A model generated the notes under the pieces. The model had not been told where the DNA came from, did no database searches, and worked only from the letters and a program-made list of their open reading frames with translations. A stretch of DNA of 23,833 nucleotides from a virus, in the IMG/VR virus record IMGVR_UViG_3300032805_000019, positions 1 through 23,833 of that record; one strand, written 5' to 3'. This document shows positions 7,503 through 15,160 of the stretch, piece by piece. The position numbers were made by a program, and so were the translations under genes. Position 1 is the stretch's first letter; the number at the start of each line of letters is the position of its first letter.

Positions 7503-10500
7503 TGGCGCTGGCTCCAGGCGTCGTCCTCAACACGTGGACAGGCGCGTTCCCCCGGCCCAGCGGCTATTCCATTCTGAGTCCAGTGTATCTGCCGACTGCC
7601 ATACCGATTGTCAACACTGGCACCGTGGGCGAGGGTGGGGCGGCAAACTGGCTGCTGTGCGTGGCGACCTGGCGGCAGGACGCGGGCCAGGCAGCCACGG
7701 TGTTCGAGGAAACCACCGTCAACATCCGCGACGACGCTCACAACTTCTGGCTTCCCCTGTCTACTCCGCCAGCGCCTACGGCACAGTCAAGCGCGATCGT
7801 CCAGCAAGCTGTGTGGATTGCGCCCGCAGCTCGCGCAGCGAACTATGTCTACGTCTCGCCTACCGGCTACCAGCAGTCCCTGCTTGTCCAGGTGTTTGAG
7901 ATTTCTGCTGCCTGCCCCTGGTACCTGACCGCCGTGCAGCAGCTAGGCACCCACATCGGCGGGACGTCGATCACCGAGACGTTTACCCCAACGAGCGGCC
8001 TGTTCGCCATCGGCGTCTTGAGCTACGACAACAACAGCGTTACTCCCACGATCACTGCCACGGGCTGGACTCTGGCCAACAATACCAGCACTACCGACGG
8101 TACCGACCACATATCTGACCTAACCACCTACACCTACTACGCTCACGCTACGGGATCGGCCCTGACTCTGTCGGCCACGTTCAGCGGCTCGGTTGACTCG
8201 GCCTGCACGCTGATTACTGCCCCGGGGATCTTTACGCCAATCTCCATGCCGTGGACGTGGAGCAACCCGGCCTGGCCGATCGTCATCACCGAGATCGGCT
8301 CAGGCTCGTATGTAGCCGACCCCGACGACCAGATCGTCTGGACCGACATCAGCGTCCGGAATGGCATCGCCCCGGACGGCGGCATGACGATCAGTCGCGA
8401 GGTTCAGTACGAAGACCAGACGCTCACGGCGGGGACGCTGACCTGCAGTCTGGACAACGCCGACGCGGCATTCACGCCGAATAACCCTGCCTCGCCGTTT
8501 TATCCGGTCGATACCGACATCCCGTTTAGGGTCCGGGCAGTCTGGCCCCTGTCGGCAAACCCGTACGGCGTCCTGTTCTCCGGGTACACCGACCAGATTG
8601 AGCCACAATGGGACCCAGACGACTTGCGGGGCTGGGTGGCCGTCACCGCCGTGGATGCGTGGTCGCGACTCACCGCAAGCATGCAGAACGCTGCGGTTTG
8701 CGATTACCTGGACGACTCGCCCTACGCGCTGTGGGACTGTAGCGATGCAGTTGGCTCAGCGACCGCTGCGAACGGCGCCCCCGGAGGAGTAGCCCCGCTA
8801 GTCCAGCAGCAGAGCAAGTACGGGGCTGGAGGTACCACCGCCGCATTCGGCGCAGACTCGCTGGAACTTCCGGGCGACCCGGGCGCTACTGGCTGGCAGC
8901 TTACCGGCCTGACCGCGTCTGGCCAGAAAAACGAGGGATACTCTCTCGTCCACCTGCCGACTAACCCGGCGACACTGCCGTCGATCGCCAGCGGCGTCAC
9001 GGTCGAGTTTTGGCTGACGCTCGCTCAGGTCCAGGCCGGAGTCAACTGGAACGGGGTTCTAGCTGCTGCGATCGGTGCCAAGAACCCGCTATGGACCCTG
9101 ACCATCAACGCCACCACGGGCGCTATCATCATGACCGTATGGGACAAGATCACCCAGGCGACAACGGCGACGACGATCAATGCGCTCGACTGGTGGAACC
9201 AGATACCGTTCGTTACAGTAGCATTCAACGAGACCAACTGGACTGTCCGGTTCAACGCCGGATCGCCGGGTGGCTGGTCAGCGTCGGGGACCTGCGATTT
9301 CAGCTCTGTCTATAACGGATTCGTGTTTAACGGCCTGAACGTCCCGTATGCCGGGCTCGCGGGCCAGTGCGTTAACGCGACTTATCAGGGTATCGCAATC
9401 TACCCAGAGATCCTGCCGCAGGCCCGCAGCGTTAGCCACTACCAGATTAGCGACACCGCCGCAGTCTACCTCTCAGGAGTAGTCAGCGAAAACGAAAACG
9501 ACACTGAGCGGATCGCCCGGGTCGTCGGCTACGGTGGGATTATCCCGCCCCTGGCTATGCGGGGCAGCGACCTGATCGGTAACAACGACCTGATTACGGG
9601 CATAACTGACACCAGCGGTCAGATCAGTTCGGCCTACGCCACGAACATCGCCTCCTCCACGCTGGCGATGATGACCGTAGACGCGACCGGGGCGTTGCAG
9701 TACCGTCGCCGCTACGAATGGTACGACCGCTCGATCACGTCCTGGTCGATTGGTGATTCGGCTGTCCAGATACCCCTGAACAACAACCCGTTCTTTGCCA
9801 GTAATGTTGTGAGCTGGAGCTTCCAGAACGGGGCTACCGGTGTGTGGACGAACAACCCAGCCCTGCCCGCTGAGTTTTTCACCGCCGCGCGATGGAGCGG
9901 TAACGGCTCGACCAGCTTCCCGCAGATGGAATCGGGATCGTACGCCGTGTCTCAGGGCAGCTCGTACTACCTGGTCTCCTCCTGGTATTCGCCACAGGGC
10001 TACTCACAAGTAAATCTGATCATCCAGTGGCTGAATTCGTCGTTTAGCGTGATCAGCACCAGCTCAGCCAACGCGGTGCTTGGCGCAAACATGACCTCGA
10101 TCGTCACTACCGCGCCAGCGCGAGCGCCTGCCGGAGCCGTCTGGGCGAACATATACTGCCAGGCAAACGGCACTCCAGCAAATACTGTCCAGTTCTACAA
10201 CGGCACAGTCATGCTGCTGGCGGCCGGGCAGGTTCCGTACCTGGGCGATCTAAAGATGTCCCTGGACCGTGCTCAGGTGTACAACGCAGCGGTGGTAACC
10301 CAGTACGGCACGTCCACGACGGTGACGACCAACGGCGCATCGGGCACGTCTACCCAGAACAGCTCCGGCGTCACGGTCCGGGTCGAGAACAATGCGTCGG
10401 CCGCCAAGCGCGGATCGATCCCGCTGGTGGCTACTAGCTACGAGGCCAACACCCAGCAGCTCTCCACGTACCAGCCAGCGTACCCGTGCGTGGAAGACTA

Positions 10501-11506
10501 TGCGGACTGGGTAACCAACGTCCAGAGCGGTCCGCTGCTCCGTGGCGAGAAAGTCACCATCGATCCTGCTAGCAACCTGTTCTCGTGGAACATGGCGGTC
10601 CAGGCCGACATCGGGGATGGCCTTGCTGAGATCCGCAGCCCAGGCGGGTACGGCGTATTGCTGTATGACCAGACTATCCGATCCAGGAATCCGGCAGCCT
10701 GGTGGCGCCTGAATGACGTAGCGGGCTCGGCCACGGCAGCCGACTACACGTCGAACGGATTTAGCGCTACGGCGTCAAACGTGTTCTTCGGAGACTCACC
10801 CGGAGCAGTCGCGGGCAACGACGCGGCGCTATTCTCGTCGGCGTCGCCCAGCTCGGCCCTGTCCAGCTTTAATCCGACCTCGACTACCGGATTCTCCGTG
10901 GAAGCATGGGTGAATCTGGCCGGACTGACCCAGTCAGGCAGTCCCCGCATCGTCTCGAACAGTAAGACCGATACCGACTTCGGCGGATTCGAGCTGATGC
11001 TCAACGGCGGGACTAACCCGCAGATCTACTTTGGCAACGGCACCACGGCGGGGAACGTGCTGTCCGGGTCGGCCCTGCCAACGAGCGGCTGGCACCATCT
11101 GGTAGGAACCTGGGACGGCACTACGATCCGTCTCTACGTAGACGGGCTGATGGTCGGTACCGCCGCGTTCAGCGGTAACCTAGCGGCTGGGACCGCGACA
11201 GGAGTGGGCATAGGTTATGAGCCGTCTGGATCTACCAGCTATCTGAACGCGGAGGTCGCAGAGGTAACGCTGTACGGGTTTGCTCTAACCTCTAACCAGG
11301 TGGTTGCCGACTATGCAGCGGCTCAGACCACGACCGACCAGATCACGATCAACGCCTGGGTCTCGGCCATCAACCATACGATCGACTTTAAGTCAGGCAC
11401 CTGGACTGTGGACTATACTCCCACTACCAACCCGAATGCCAGCGTGCTACGATGCGACGACCCCGTGTGCGGGGTCCTCGACGGCTCGAACTATATCGGG
11501 TGGTAG
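7502..11506 (+). CDS. Tail hub / minor tail protein with LamG and CBM-like inserts
   Basis: A 1334-residue protein whose ATG overlaps the tape measure stop (TAATG). No separate Dit or Tal gene follows the tape measure, so this protein probably supplies the tail-tip hub. About 1-250 is an unknown beta region. About 295-395 is a hub segment (MTISREVQYEDQTL, FRVRAVWPLS, VLFSGYTDQIEP). About 400-645 is a LamG/concanavalin-like domain (YALWDCSDAVGSATAANG, VTVEFWLTL). About 760-905 looks like a galactose-binding/CBM4 fold. About 1065-1290 is a second LamG domain (AAWWRLNDVAGSATAAD, GWHHLVGTWDGTTIRLYVDG). The last 45 residues return to hub sequence (ITINAWVSAINHTIDF ... DDPVCGVLDGSNYIGW). The inserts probably bind host-surface sugars. 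Confidence 0.8.
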   Translation: MALAPGVVLNTWTGAFPRPSGYSILSPVYLPTAIPIVNTGTVGEGGAANWLLCVATWRQDAGQAATVFEETTVNIRDDAHNFWLPLSTPPAPTAQSSAIVQQAVWIAPAARAANYVYVSPTGYQQSLLVQVFEISAACPWYLTAVQQLGTHIGGTSITETFTPTSGLFAIGVLSYDNNSVTPTITATGWTLANNTSTTDGTDHISDLTTYTYYAHATGSALTLSATFSGSVDSACTLITAPGIFTPISMPWTWSNPAWPIVITEIGSGSYVADPDDQIVWTDISVRNGIAPDGGMTISREVQYEDQTLTAGTLTCSLDNADAAFTPNNPASPFYPVDTDIPFRVRAVWPLSANPYGVLFSGYTDQIEPQWDPDDLRGWVAVTAVDAWSRLTASMQNAAVCDYLDDSPYALWDCSDAVGSATAANGAPGGVAPLVQQQSKYGAGGTTAAFGADSLELPGDPGATGWQLTGLTASGQKNEGYSLVHLPTNPATLPSIASGVTVEFWLTLAQVQAGVNWNGVLAAAIGAKNPLWTLTINATTGAIIMTVWDKITQATTATTINALDWWNQIPFVTVAFNETNWTVRFNAGSPGGWSASGTCDFSSVYNGFVFNGLNVPYAGLAGQCVNATYQGIAIYPEILPQARSVSHYQISDTAAVYLSGVVSENENDTERIARVVGYGGIIPPLAMRGSDLIGNNDLITGITDTSGQISSAYATNIASSTLAMMTVDATGALQYRRRYEWYDRSITSWSIGDSAVQIPLNNNPFFASNVVSWSFQNGATGVWTNNPALPAEFFTAARWSGNGSTSFPQMESGSYAVSQGSSYYLVSSWYSPQGYSQVNLIIQWLNSSFSVISTSSANAVLGANMTSIVTTAPARAPAGAVWANIYCQANGTPANTVQFYNGTVMLLAAGQVPYLGDLKMSLDRAQVYNAAVVTQYGTSTTVTTNGASGTSTQNSSGVTVRVENNASAAKRGSIPLVATSYEANTQQLSTYQPAYPCVEDYADWVTNVQSGPLLRGEKVTIDPASNLFSWNMAVQADIGDGLAEIRSPGGYGVLLYDQTIRSRNPAAWWRLNDVAGSATAADYTSNGFSATASNVFFGDSPGAVAGNDAALFSSASPSSALSSFNPTSTTGFSVEAWVNLAGLTQSGSPRIVSNSKTDTDFGGFELMLNGGTNPQIYFGNGTTAGNVLSGSALPTSGWHHLVGTWDGTTIRLYVDGLMVGTAAFSGNLAAGTATGVGIGYEPSGSTSYLNAEVAEVTLYGFALTSNQVVADYAAAQTTTDQITINAWVSAINHTIDFKSGTWTVDYTPTTNPNASVLRCDDPVCGVLDGSNYIGW

Positions 11507-11509
11507 CCA

Positions 11510-12823
11510 GTGTCAATGCCAACTTATCCAGCTCCCCGGACCTGGAGCGCGGACGACATCATCTCGGCCAGTCGCCTGCGCGCCGACCCGGTTAACCTGG
11601 CGTGGCTGCTGACCAAGCGTCCGATGTTTATCGGCTCGCAGCAGTCCACAGGGCAATCGTGTGCCACCGACGTAAGCCAGGCTGTTACCCTCGACACGGA
11701 AACCCTGGACGGATACAACGGACACGTCATCGGGTCGACCACATACAGCCCGCCGATTTCCGGATGCTACCTGTCGGAGGGCAGCGTAGGGTTCGCTAGC
11801 GCGTCTACGGCTGGTCCGTTCTCGGCGGGTATCCAGTTCAACCAGAACAGTGTCAACGCGATCGTCTGGGGCCAGACCTTCAACGCTAACGGCACTAACG
11901 ACGCCGGTCCCCGGGCCAGCGACATCGGTGCTCTGAACGCTACGACGTTCGATTTTACCAACCTGATCGCGTTCCAGAACATCGGCTCAACCGTGAACCT
12001 GGCCACTCCTAACGGCGCATTCTTTAGCACCGAATGGGTAAGCCTGCTCCCCTCGGTCGGCACCAAGGTGACAAGCCCGCAGCCGGTCGAGCTGTGGCCC
12101 CCCAACAACGGCACGTCGATTGCCAACTCGGGTGGCATCGCGGCAGGTGCCACGTCGGTTACGGTCGAGAATGCGGCCGGGATTGTGGTTGGCGGTACCC
12201 TGGGCCTGGACTACTACGCGGGCCAGCAGGTGCATACGTACGCCGAGACAGTCACGGTGACCAGCGTCGCGGGTACGACGATCGGCATCTCGGCTACTAG
12301 CTACGCCCACGGCCAGTATGCTCCCGTCGCGGTTCCCGTGAGTGCGGCATTCCTCAATCAGCAGGTTCGCGACGTAATCAACTTCCTGGCCTTCCCGCCC
12401 GTGGCTCGCCTGAACAACATCACGTCCGCCCAGACGCTAGCCGCACAGACCTTGCCCGCCGGAACTGCGATTTCGTGGGAAGCAGCTAATATTGATACGT
12501 TCGGCGGCTGGAGCGCTTCTACTCCGACCGAGTACGTCTTTCCCGTGAGCGGCATCTATACAATTTACGGTCAGGTGTTCGTCCACAACTCGGCCAACAA
12601 CGTGTCGGCGGGAATCGGCGTCAGCGGCGGAACGATTCTGTGGGGCGACTCGATCAAGTCAACCGGGTCGATTGCCCTGTGCGCCACGGTTCGCAAGACG
12701 ATCCGGGTCACGGCTGGCCAGTACGTGCAACTGTTCGGCTCGGCCACTACCGCCGCACCCTTGCAGGCCAGCACTGCCAGCTCGGCCTACTCGACCTTGT
12801 GCGTCGTCTGGAGGTCGTTCTAG
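11510..12823 (+). CDS. Tail fibre / receptor-binding protein with two C1q-like domains
   Basis: A 437-residue protein from GTG 11510; ATG 11516 is an alternative two codons in. It contains the motif found at the base of many actinophage fibres twice: residues 11-32 (TWSADDIISASRLRADPVN) and 276-297 (VSAAFLNQQVRDVINFLAFPP). Each is followed by a jelly-roll, C1q/TNF-like region: about 55-180 (LDGYNGH ... PPISGCYLSEGSVGF) and 315-437 (FGGWSAS ... FPVSGIYTIYGQVFVHN). Between them, 205-277, is a beta-module like those in the connector and major tail proteins. C1q-like folds usually trimerise at fibre tips. Function as an adhesin is inferred from fold and position. Confidence 0.7.
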   Translation: MSMPTYPAPRTWSADDIISASRLRADPVNLAWLLTKRPMFIGSQQSTGQSCATDVSQAVTLDTETLDGYNGHVIGSTTYSPPISGCYLSEGSVGFASASTAGPFSAGIQFNQNSVNAIVWGQTFNANGTNDAGPRASDIGALNATTFDFTNLIAFQNIGSTVNLATPNGAFFSTEWVSLLPSVGTKVTSPQPVELWPPNNGTSIANSGGIAAGATSVTVENAAGIVVGGTLGLDYYAGQQVHTYAETVTVTSVAGTTIGISATSYAHGQYAPVAVPVSAAFLNQQVRDVINFLAFPPVARLNNITSAQTLAAQTLPAGTAISWEAANIDTFGGWSASTPTEYVFPVSGIYTIYGQVFVHNSANNVSAGIGVSGGTILWGDSIKSTGSIALCATVRKTIRVTAGQYVQLFGSATTAAPLQASTASSAYSTLCVVWRSF

Positions 12824-13365
12824 TGGCTACCTTCGCCGTACCGGCCGTTCCTGTCTTTCCCCCGGGATACCAGCCGCAGAACGCCGACTTTACTCTCTGG
12901 TGGTTCGATACCGCCGCGTTTCTGGAGACCAAGATGGCGTTCCGGGGCGACCAGGAGAACGCTGCTACGACGATTCCCGACACTGGCGCAGTGACCACGA
13001 TCGGGCTCGACACGGCAATCGAGGACCCGTACGGCGGATTCAACGCCACGACCCACCTGTGGACTCCCCCGGCCGGATACTCCGGCTGGTTCGACGTCTG
13101 CTATACCCTGCGCACCGCCGCCCAGGCGGCGAACGGCATGCTCCAGATCGTCATGGCCGGTACATACAGCTATGCGATCGACCAGGCTCTGGGCTCGACT
13201 AGTACCGGAGCCGGAATTTCGGCCCAGTTCCGCTGCTACCTCGTGGGCGGGCAGGATTCAATCGGTCTGGCTGCTCAGCTAAAGAACGCTACCGCCAACT
13301 TGAACACGTCGATCACGGCTGGCCTGCGTTCTACGATGGAGATCATGTGGACAAGCCAGAGTTAG
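12823..13365 (+). CDS. Short C1q-like tail fibre/tip protein
   Basis: A 180-residue product starting at GTG 12823, which shares one base with the preceding TAG; GGAGG lies about 9 bases upstream. An N-terminal stretch (FPPGYQPQNADFTLWWFD, then FLETKMAFRG) is followed by one C1q-like jelly roll (AIEDPYGGFNATTHLWTPPAG, GWFDVCYTLRTAAQAANGM, SAQFRCYLVGGQDSIGLAAQ). It parallels the two domains of the preceding gene and is likely a paralogue. Its last 23 bases overlap the convergent UDG-like gene, so the structural operon ends here with no room for a private terminator. Confidence 0.7.
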   Translation: MATFAVPAVPVFPPGYQPQNADFTLWWFDTAAFLETKMAFRGDQENAATTIPDTGAVTTIGLDTAIEDPYGGFNATTHLWTPPAGYSGWFDVCYTLRTAAQAANGMLQIVMAGTYSYAIDQALGSTSTGAGISAQFRCYLVGGQDSIGLAAQLKNATANLNTSITAGLRSTMEIMWTSQS

Positions 13366-13936
13366 GCTCGTCCCGTCGCAGCAGTTCCTTTATCTTGGCG
13401 AAATCTTCGTATGTCTCGTGCAGCCGGGTGGAGTCCCGCAGACAGGCAGCCGGGTGGAATACCGGCAGATACCGGCGGGCCTCAGTCCGCAGCGGCGTTC
13501 CGTGGAACTTGCTGATCGACAGGCCCGGGAACACGGACTGGAACGCATACTTGCCGCATAGCACGACCAGCTCTGGACCGATGATCGCTAGCTCGTGGCG
13601 CAGGTAGATCCGGCCAGACAGTGTCTCGCCGTAGCGAGGATTGCGGTTGCCGGGCGGCTGGTACTTGACCAGATTGGTAACCCAGCACTGGCCGCGCTCG
13701 ATCCCGCCATATTCCAGCAGCTTGCCTAGCAAGATTCCAGCGTCGCCGACGAACGGCCTGCCCTGCAGATTCTCATAGTAGCCAGGCGCTTCTCCCACCA
13801 CGGCGATTCGGGCGTCAAACGGACCCTCGCCTAGGACCAGCGCTGCCCCGGTTTCGCGTAGCCCAGCGAACGCCGGGTCTACGCTTGTTCGTATGGCTAG
13901 GTCGGTTAGGCTCTTCGACTTCTCTGATGTGCTCAC
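13343..13936 (-). CDS. Uracil-DNA glycosylase, family 4-like, without Fe-S cysteines
   Basis: A 197-residue protein from GTG 13936. It has the family 4 UDG order of motifs: VVGEAPGYYENLQGRPFVGD at 46-65, TNLVKYQPPGNRNPRYGE at 87-104 and FHPAACLRD at 160-168. Such enzymes excise uracil from DNA. Family 4 members normally hold a 4Fe-4S cluster through an N-terminal C-x2-C plus two later Cys, the first in a KCxPPxNR context. Here the N-terminus has no Cys, that position is Tyr (VKYQPP), and only C84, C127 and C165 occur. The fold probably survives without the cluster. It is convergent with the fibre operon and last in the - strand unit. Confidence 0.8.
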   Translation of the reverse strand: MSTSEKSKSLTDLAIRTSVDPAFAGLRETGAALVLGEGPFDARIAVVGEAPGYYENLQGRPFVGDAGILLGKLLEYGGIERGQCWVTNLVKYQPPGNRNPRYGETLSGRIYLRHELAIIGPELVVLCGKYAFQSVFPGLSISKFHGTPLRTEARRYLPVFHPAACLRDSTRLHETYEDFAKIKELLRRDEPNSGLST

Positions 13937-14102
13937 GGTATAGGGGCCTTATGTCGTCGGGGGGGATCCATGCCGGATCGCCCGTGAATGATTGCCGTCC
14001 GGCGATACACACACAGGTTAGCTGCACTCGCAGCCCTGGCCTGAACTGGACAATGAGCACGTGTTCGCGCTTGAGAGTCGGCACTGGATCACTTTCACGC
14101 AA
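13815..14102 (-). CDS. Alternative small ORF, possible frameshifted extension of the Zn-ribbon gene
   Basis: This frame starts at a TTG (14102) and runs 95 codons. Its first 55 residues look protein-like (LKREHVLIVQFRPGLRVQLT; GDPAWIPPDDIRPLYREH), but the last 40 lie in antisense-style overlap with the UDG start and look less convincing. A run of seven C on the coding strand (14105-14111) joins it to the Zn-ribbon frame by a -1 slip, which would bypass the need for a TTG start. It could be a real overlapping gene, the product of a slip, or the sign of a one-base assembly error. Confidence 0.3.
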   Translation of the reverse strand: MRESDPVPTLKREHVLIVQFRPGLRVQLTCVCIAGRQSFTGDPAWIPPDDIRPLYREHIREVEEPNRPSHTNKRRPGVRWATRNRGSAGPRRGSV

Positions 14103-14221
14103 ATGGGGGGGCGGTGGTGCTCATCGCACCGGGGACAGTAGTGGTACCCGGCGTTGAACCACATGCAGCCGTCGGGGTCGTCATCCCCGCACAGGCAGCT
14201 AGGGGTAGGTGGGATGGTCAC
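14018..14221 (-). CDS. Small zinc-finger-like protein
   Basis: A 67-residue product from GTG 14221, overlapping the end of the upstream gene by 23 bases. The N-terminal 40 residues contain CLCGDDDPDGC and YHYCPRCDEHHRPP, a likely zinc-binding knuckle of the type found in many small actinophage proteins. After HHRPP the sequence crosses seven C and becomes Ser/Cys-rich (LSSANTCSLSSSGQGCECS), less convincing than the first half. The C-terminus may therefore really continue in the -1 frame (see the alternative ORF). Function unknown. Confidence 0.55.
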   Translation of the reverse strand: MTIPPTPSCLCGDDDPDGCMWFNAGYHYCPRCDEHHRPPICVKVIQCRLSSANTCSLSSSGQGCECS

Positions 14222-14597
14222 GGTAAGCTACGAGACAGGCCTCGCACAGATTCGCCTGTCCACGGAGGGGGAAGAATCCGTGTGGGCCGGACGGCTTCAC
14301 CGTGGCGTCGGTGCTGGTAATTGTGCGGCCAGCCTCCAGCAGCCAGTTAACGAACTCGTCTCGTCCGCACTGCCACGATTGCGACCAGGTCTGGGTCCAG
14401 GGCGAAGTCCCGGTAGGCTTACGCCGGATTGTGGTCGCGCGACTGACGTGGTCGGCCTCTACGTAGTCCCCGCGTGGACCGCGCCACTCGTTTACCAGAC
14501 TGGAGGTAGTCCAGCGCTCGTATCCGGCCAGCTCCAGGCGATGCCATAGCACCTGCATGGCGGCCGGGACGTCGAAGTCGGTTGCGACGCTAGTCAT
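14199..14597 (-). CDS. Unknown 132-residue protein
   Basis: The ATG at 14597 overlaps the stop of the upstream membrane protein gene by 8 bases, so it is probably translated by coupling; no separate ribosome-binding site is seen. The protein is Trp-rich (WTTSSLVNEWRGPRG, SPWTQTWSQSWQCGRDEF) with a helical start (VPAAMQVLWHRLELAGYERW) and a C-terminal CEACL. I do not recognise a family. Soluble and cytoplasmic by appearance. It sits in a - strand run of small accessory genes. Confidence 0.6.
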   Translation of the reverse strand: MTSVATDFDVPAAMQVLWHRLELAGYERWTTSSLVNEWRGPRGDYVEADHVSRATTIRRKPTGTSPWTQTWSQSWQCGRDEFVNWLLEAGRTITSTDATVKPSGPHGFFPLRGQANLCEACLVAYRDHPTYP

Positions 14598-14955
14598 TGG
14601 TGATCACCCACGGCCGGTAGCTGTAGCGGGCGAAGAACGGGTCGCGGCGCCAGTCGTACCGGCCTGCTCGCAGAACCAGGGTCTGCAGGCCCCACGCCAG
14701 CCAATTCAGCCGGGACGCGGTTGCCTGGACTTCGAGAGGATGCTTCAAGTGGAAGCTGCTTGGCGAAATGTACGGGTGTTTGGCCGTGTTGATCTCGTGG
14801 AACACCTCGATCGTCCGGTCGTCGTAGCGCTCCTGGGCTCGGCTGCCACCACGTGAATGGCGGCCAGTTTCATTTGGCAGCACCCGGAACACCAGCCAGG
14901 TCCAGCAGACCAGGGCCAACGAGCAGGCCACCGCGACGCTTACACCTAGGAACAT
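14590..14955 (-). CDS. Small membrane protein with one N-terminal transmembrane helix
   Basis: I chose ATG 14955 (121 residues) because AGGAG lies 5 bases upstream; an in-frame ATG at 14973 lacks a ribosome-binding site, and longer starts enter the structured leader. Residues 1-27 form a transmembrane segment (MFLGVSVAVACSLALVCWTW). The rest is a basic, Arg- and Trp-rich cytoplasmic or external domain (YDDRTIEVFHEINTAKHPY, RLNWLAWGLQTLVLRAGRYD). No family recognised. It has its own promoter candidate (15130-15159) and a long structured leader, so its expression is probably controlled separately. Confidence 0.6.
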   Translation of the reverse strand: MFLGVSVAVACSLALVCWTWLVFRVLPNETGRHSRGGSRAQERYDDRTIEVFHEINTAKHPYISPSSFHLKHPLEVQATASRLNWLAWGLQTLVLRAGRYDWRRDPFFARYSYRPWVITND

Positions 14956-14982
14956 GTCCACTCCTATCCTCATGGTGAGAGA

Positions 14983-15057
14983 GGGACGTCCGGCCTGGTC
15001 CCGGGAGCGATTACCTCGCTCAACCCGTTGCGGTAAGCAGACCAGGCCGGACGTCCC
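14983..15057 (-). promoter_or_regulatory. Structured leader element: perfect 18-bp inverted repeat
   Basis: Arms 14983-15000 (gggacgtccggcctggtc) and 15040-15057 are exact reverse complements and enclose 39 bases. Inside, AGCGA (15006-15010) pairs with TCGCT (15016-15020), supported by CGGG (15002-15005) with CCCG (15024-15027). The 5-base loop TTACC (15011-15015) is complementary to GGTAA (15032-15036), so a second stem competes with or knots onto the first. The element ends 27 bases before the membrane protein ATG, inside the predicted - strand leader. An RNA switch, attenuator or protein-binding site are all possible. Confidence 0.6.
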
Positions 15058-15120
15058 GGGCGTCCCCGGGCGTCCCCGGGGGTCCGGCGGGGGGGATCCA
15101 GACCCCCGGGGGTGGGGGTA
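15052..15120 (-). repeat. GC-rich tandem repeats and palindrome in the leader
   Basis: Two exact copies of cgtccccggg lie at 15061-15080, preceded by a copy lacking one C (15052-15060). Beyond them are a G7 run (15089-15095) and the perfect 12-bp palindrome acccccgggggt (15102-15113). Together with the 18-bp stem they fill the 5' leader predicted from the promoter at 15130-15159, which would fold strongly as RNA. Confidence 0.7.
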
Positions 15121-15129
15121 CCTGACACC

Positions 15130-15159
15130 AGTCGAGCACATGGCTTGCCACCGTGTCAA
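15130..15159 (-). promoter_or_regulatory. Promoter with operator-like dyad, for the membrane protein unit
   Basis: On the - strand TTGACA (15159-15154), 18 bases, then TCGACT (15135-15130). The first 15 bases read TTGAC ACGGT GGCAA, matching the shared dyad seen at seven sites. The -10 is weak. The predicted start near 15123 leaves a leader of about 165 bases before ATG 14955. The -35 lies just past the stop of the upstream gene (15161). Confidence 0.55.
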
Positions 15160-15160
15160 G

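Noticed and set aside
13343-13365. Terminator between fibre operon and UDG-like gene
   Set aside because: The genes overlap by 23 bases and no stem followed by T-rich sequence is seen.
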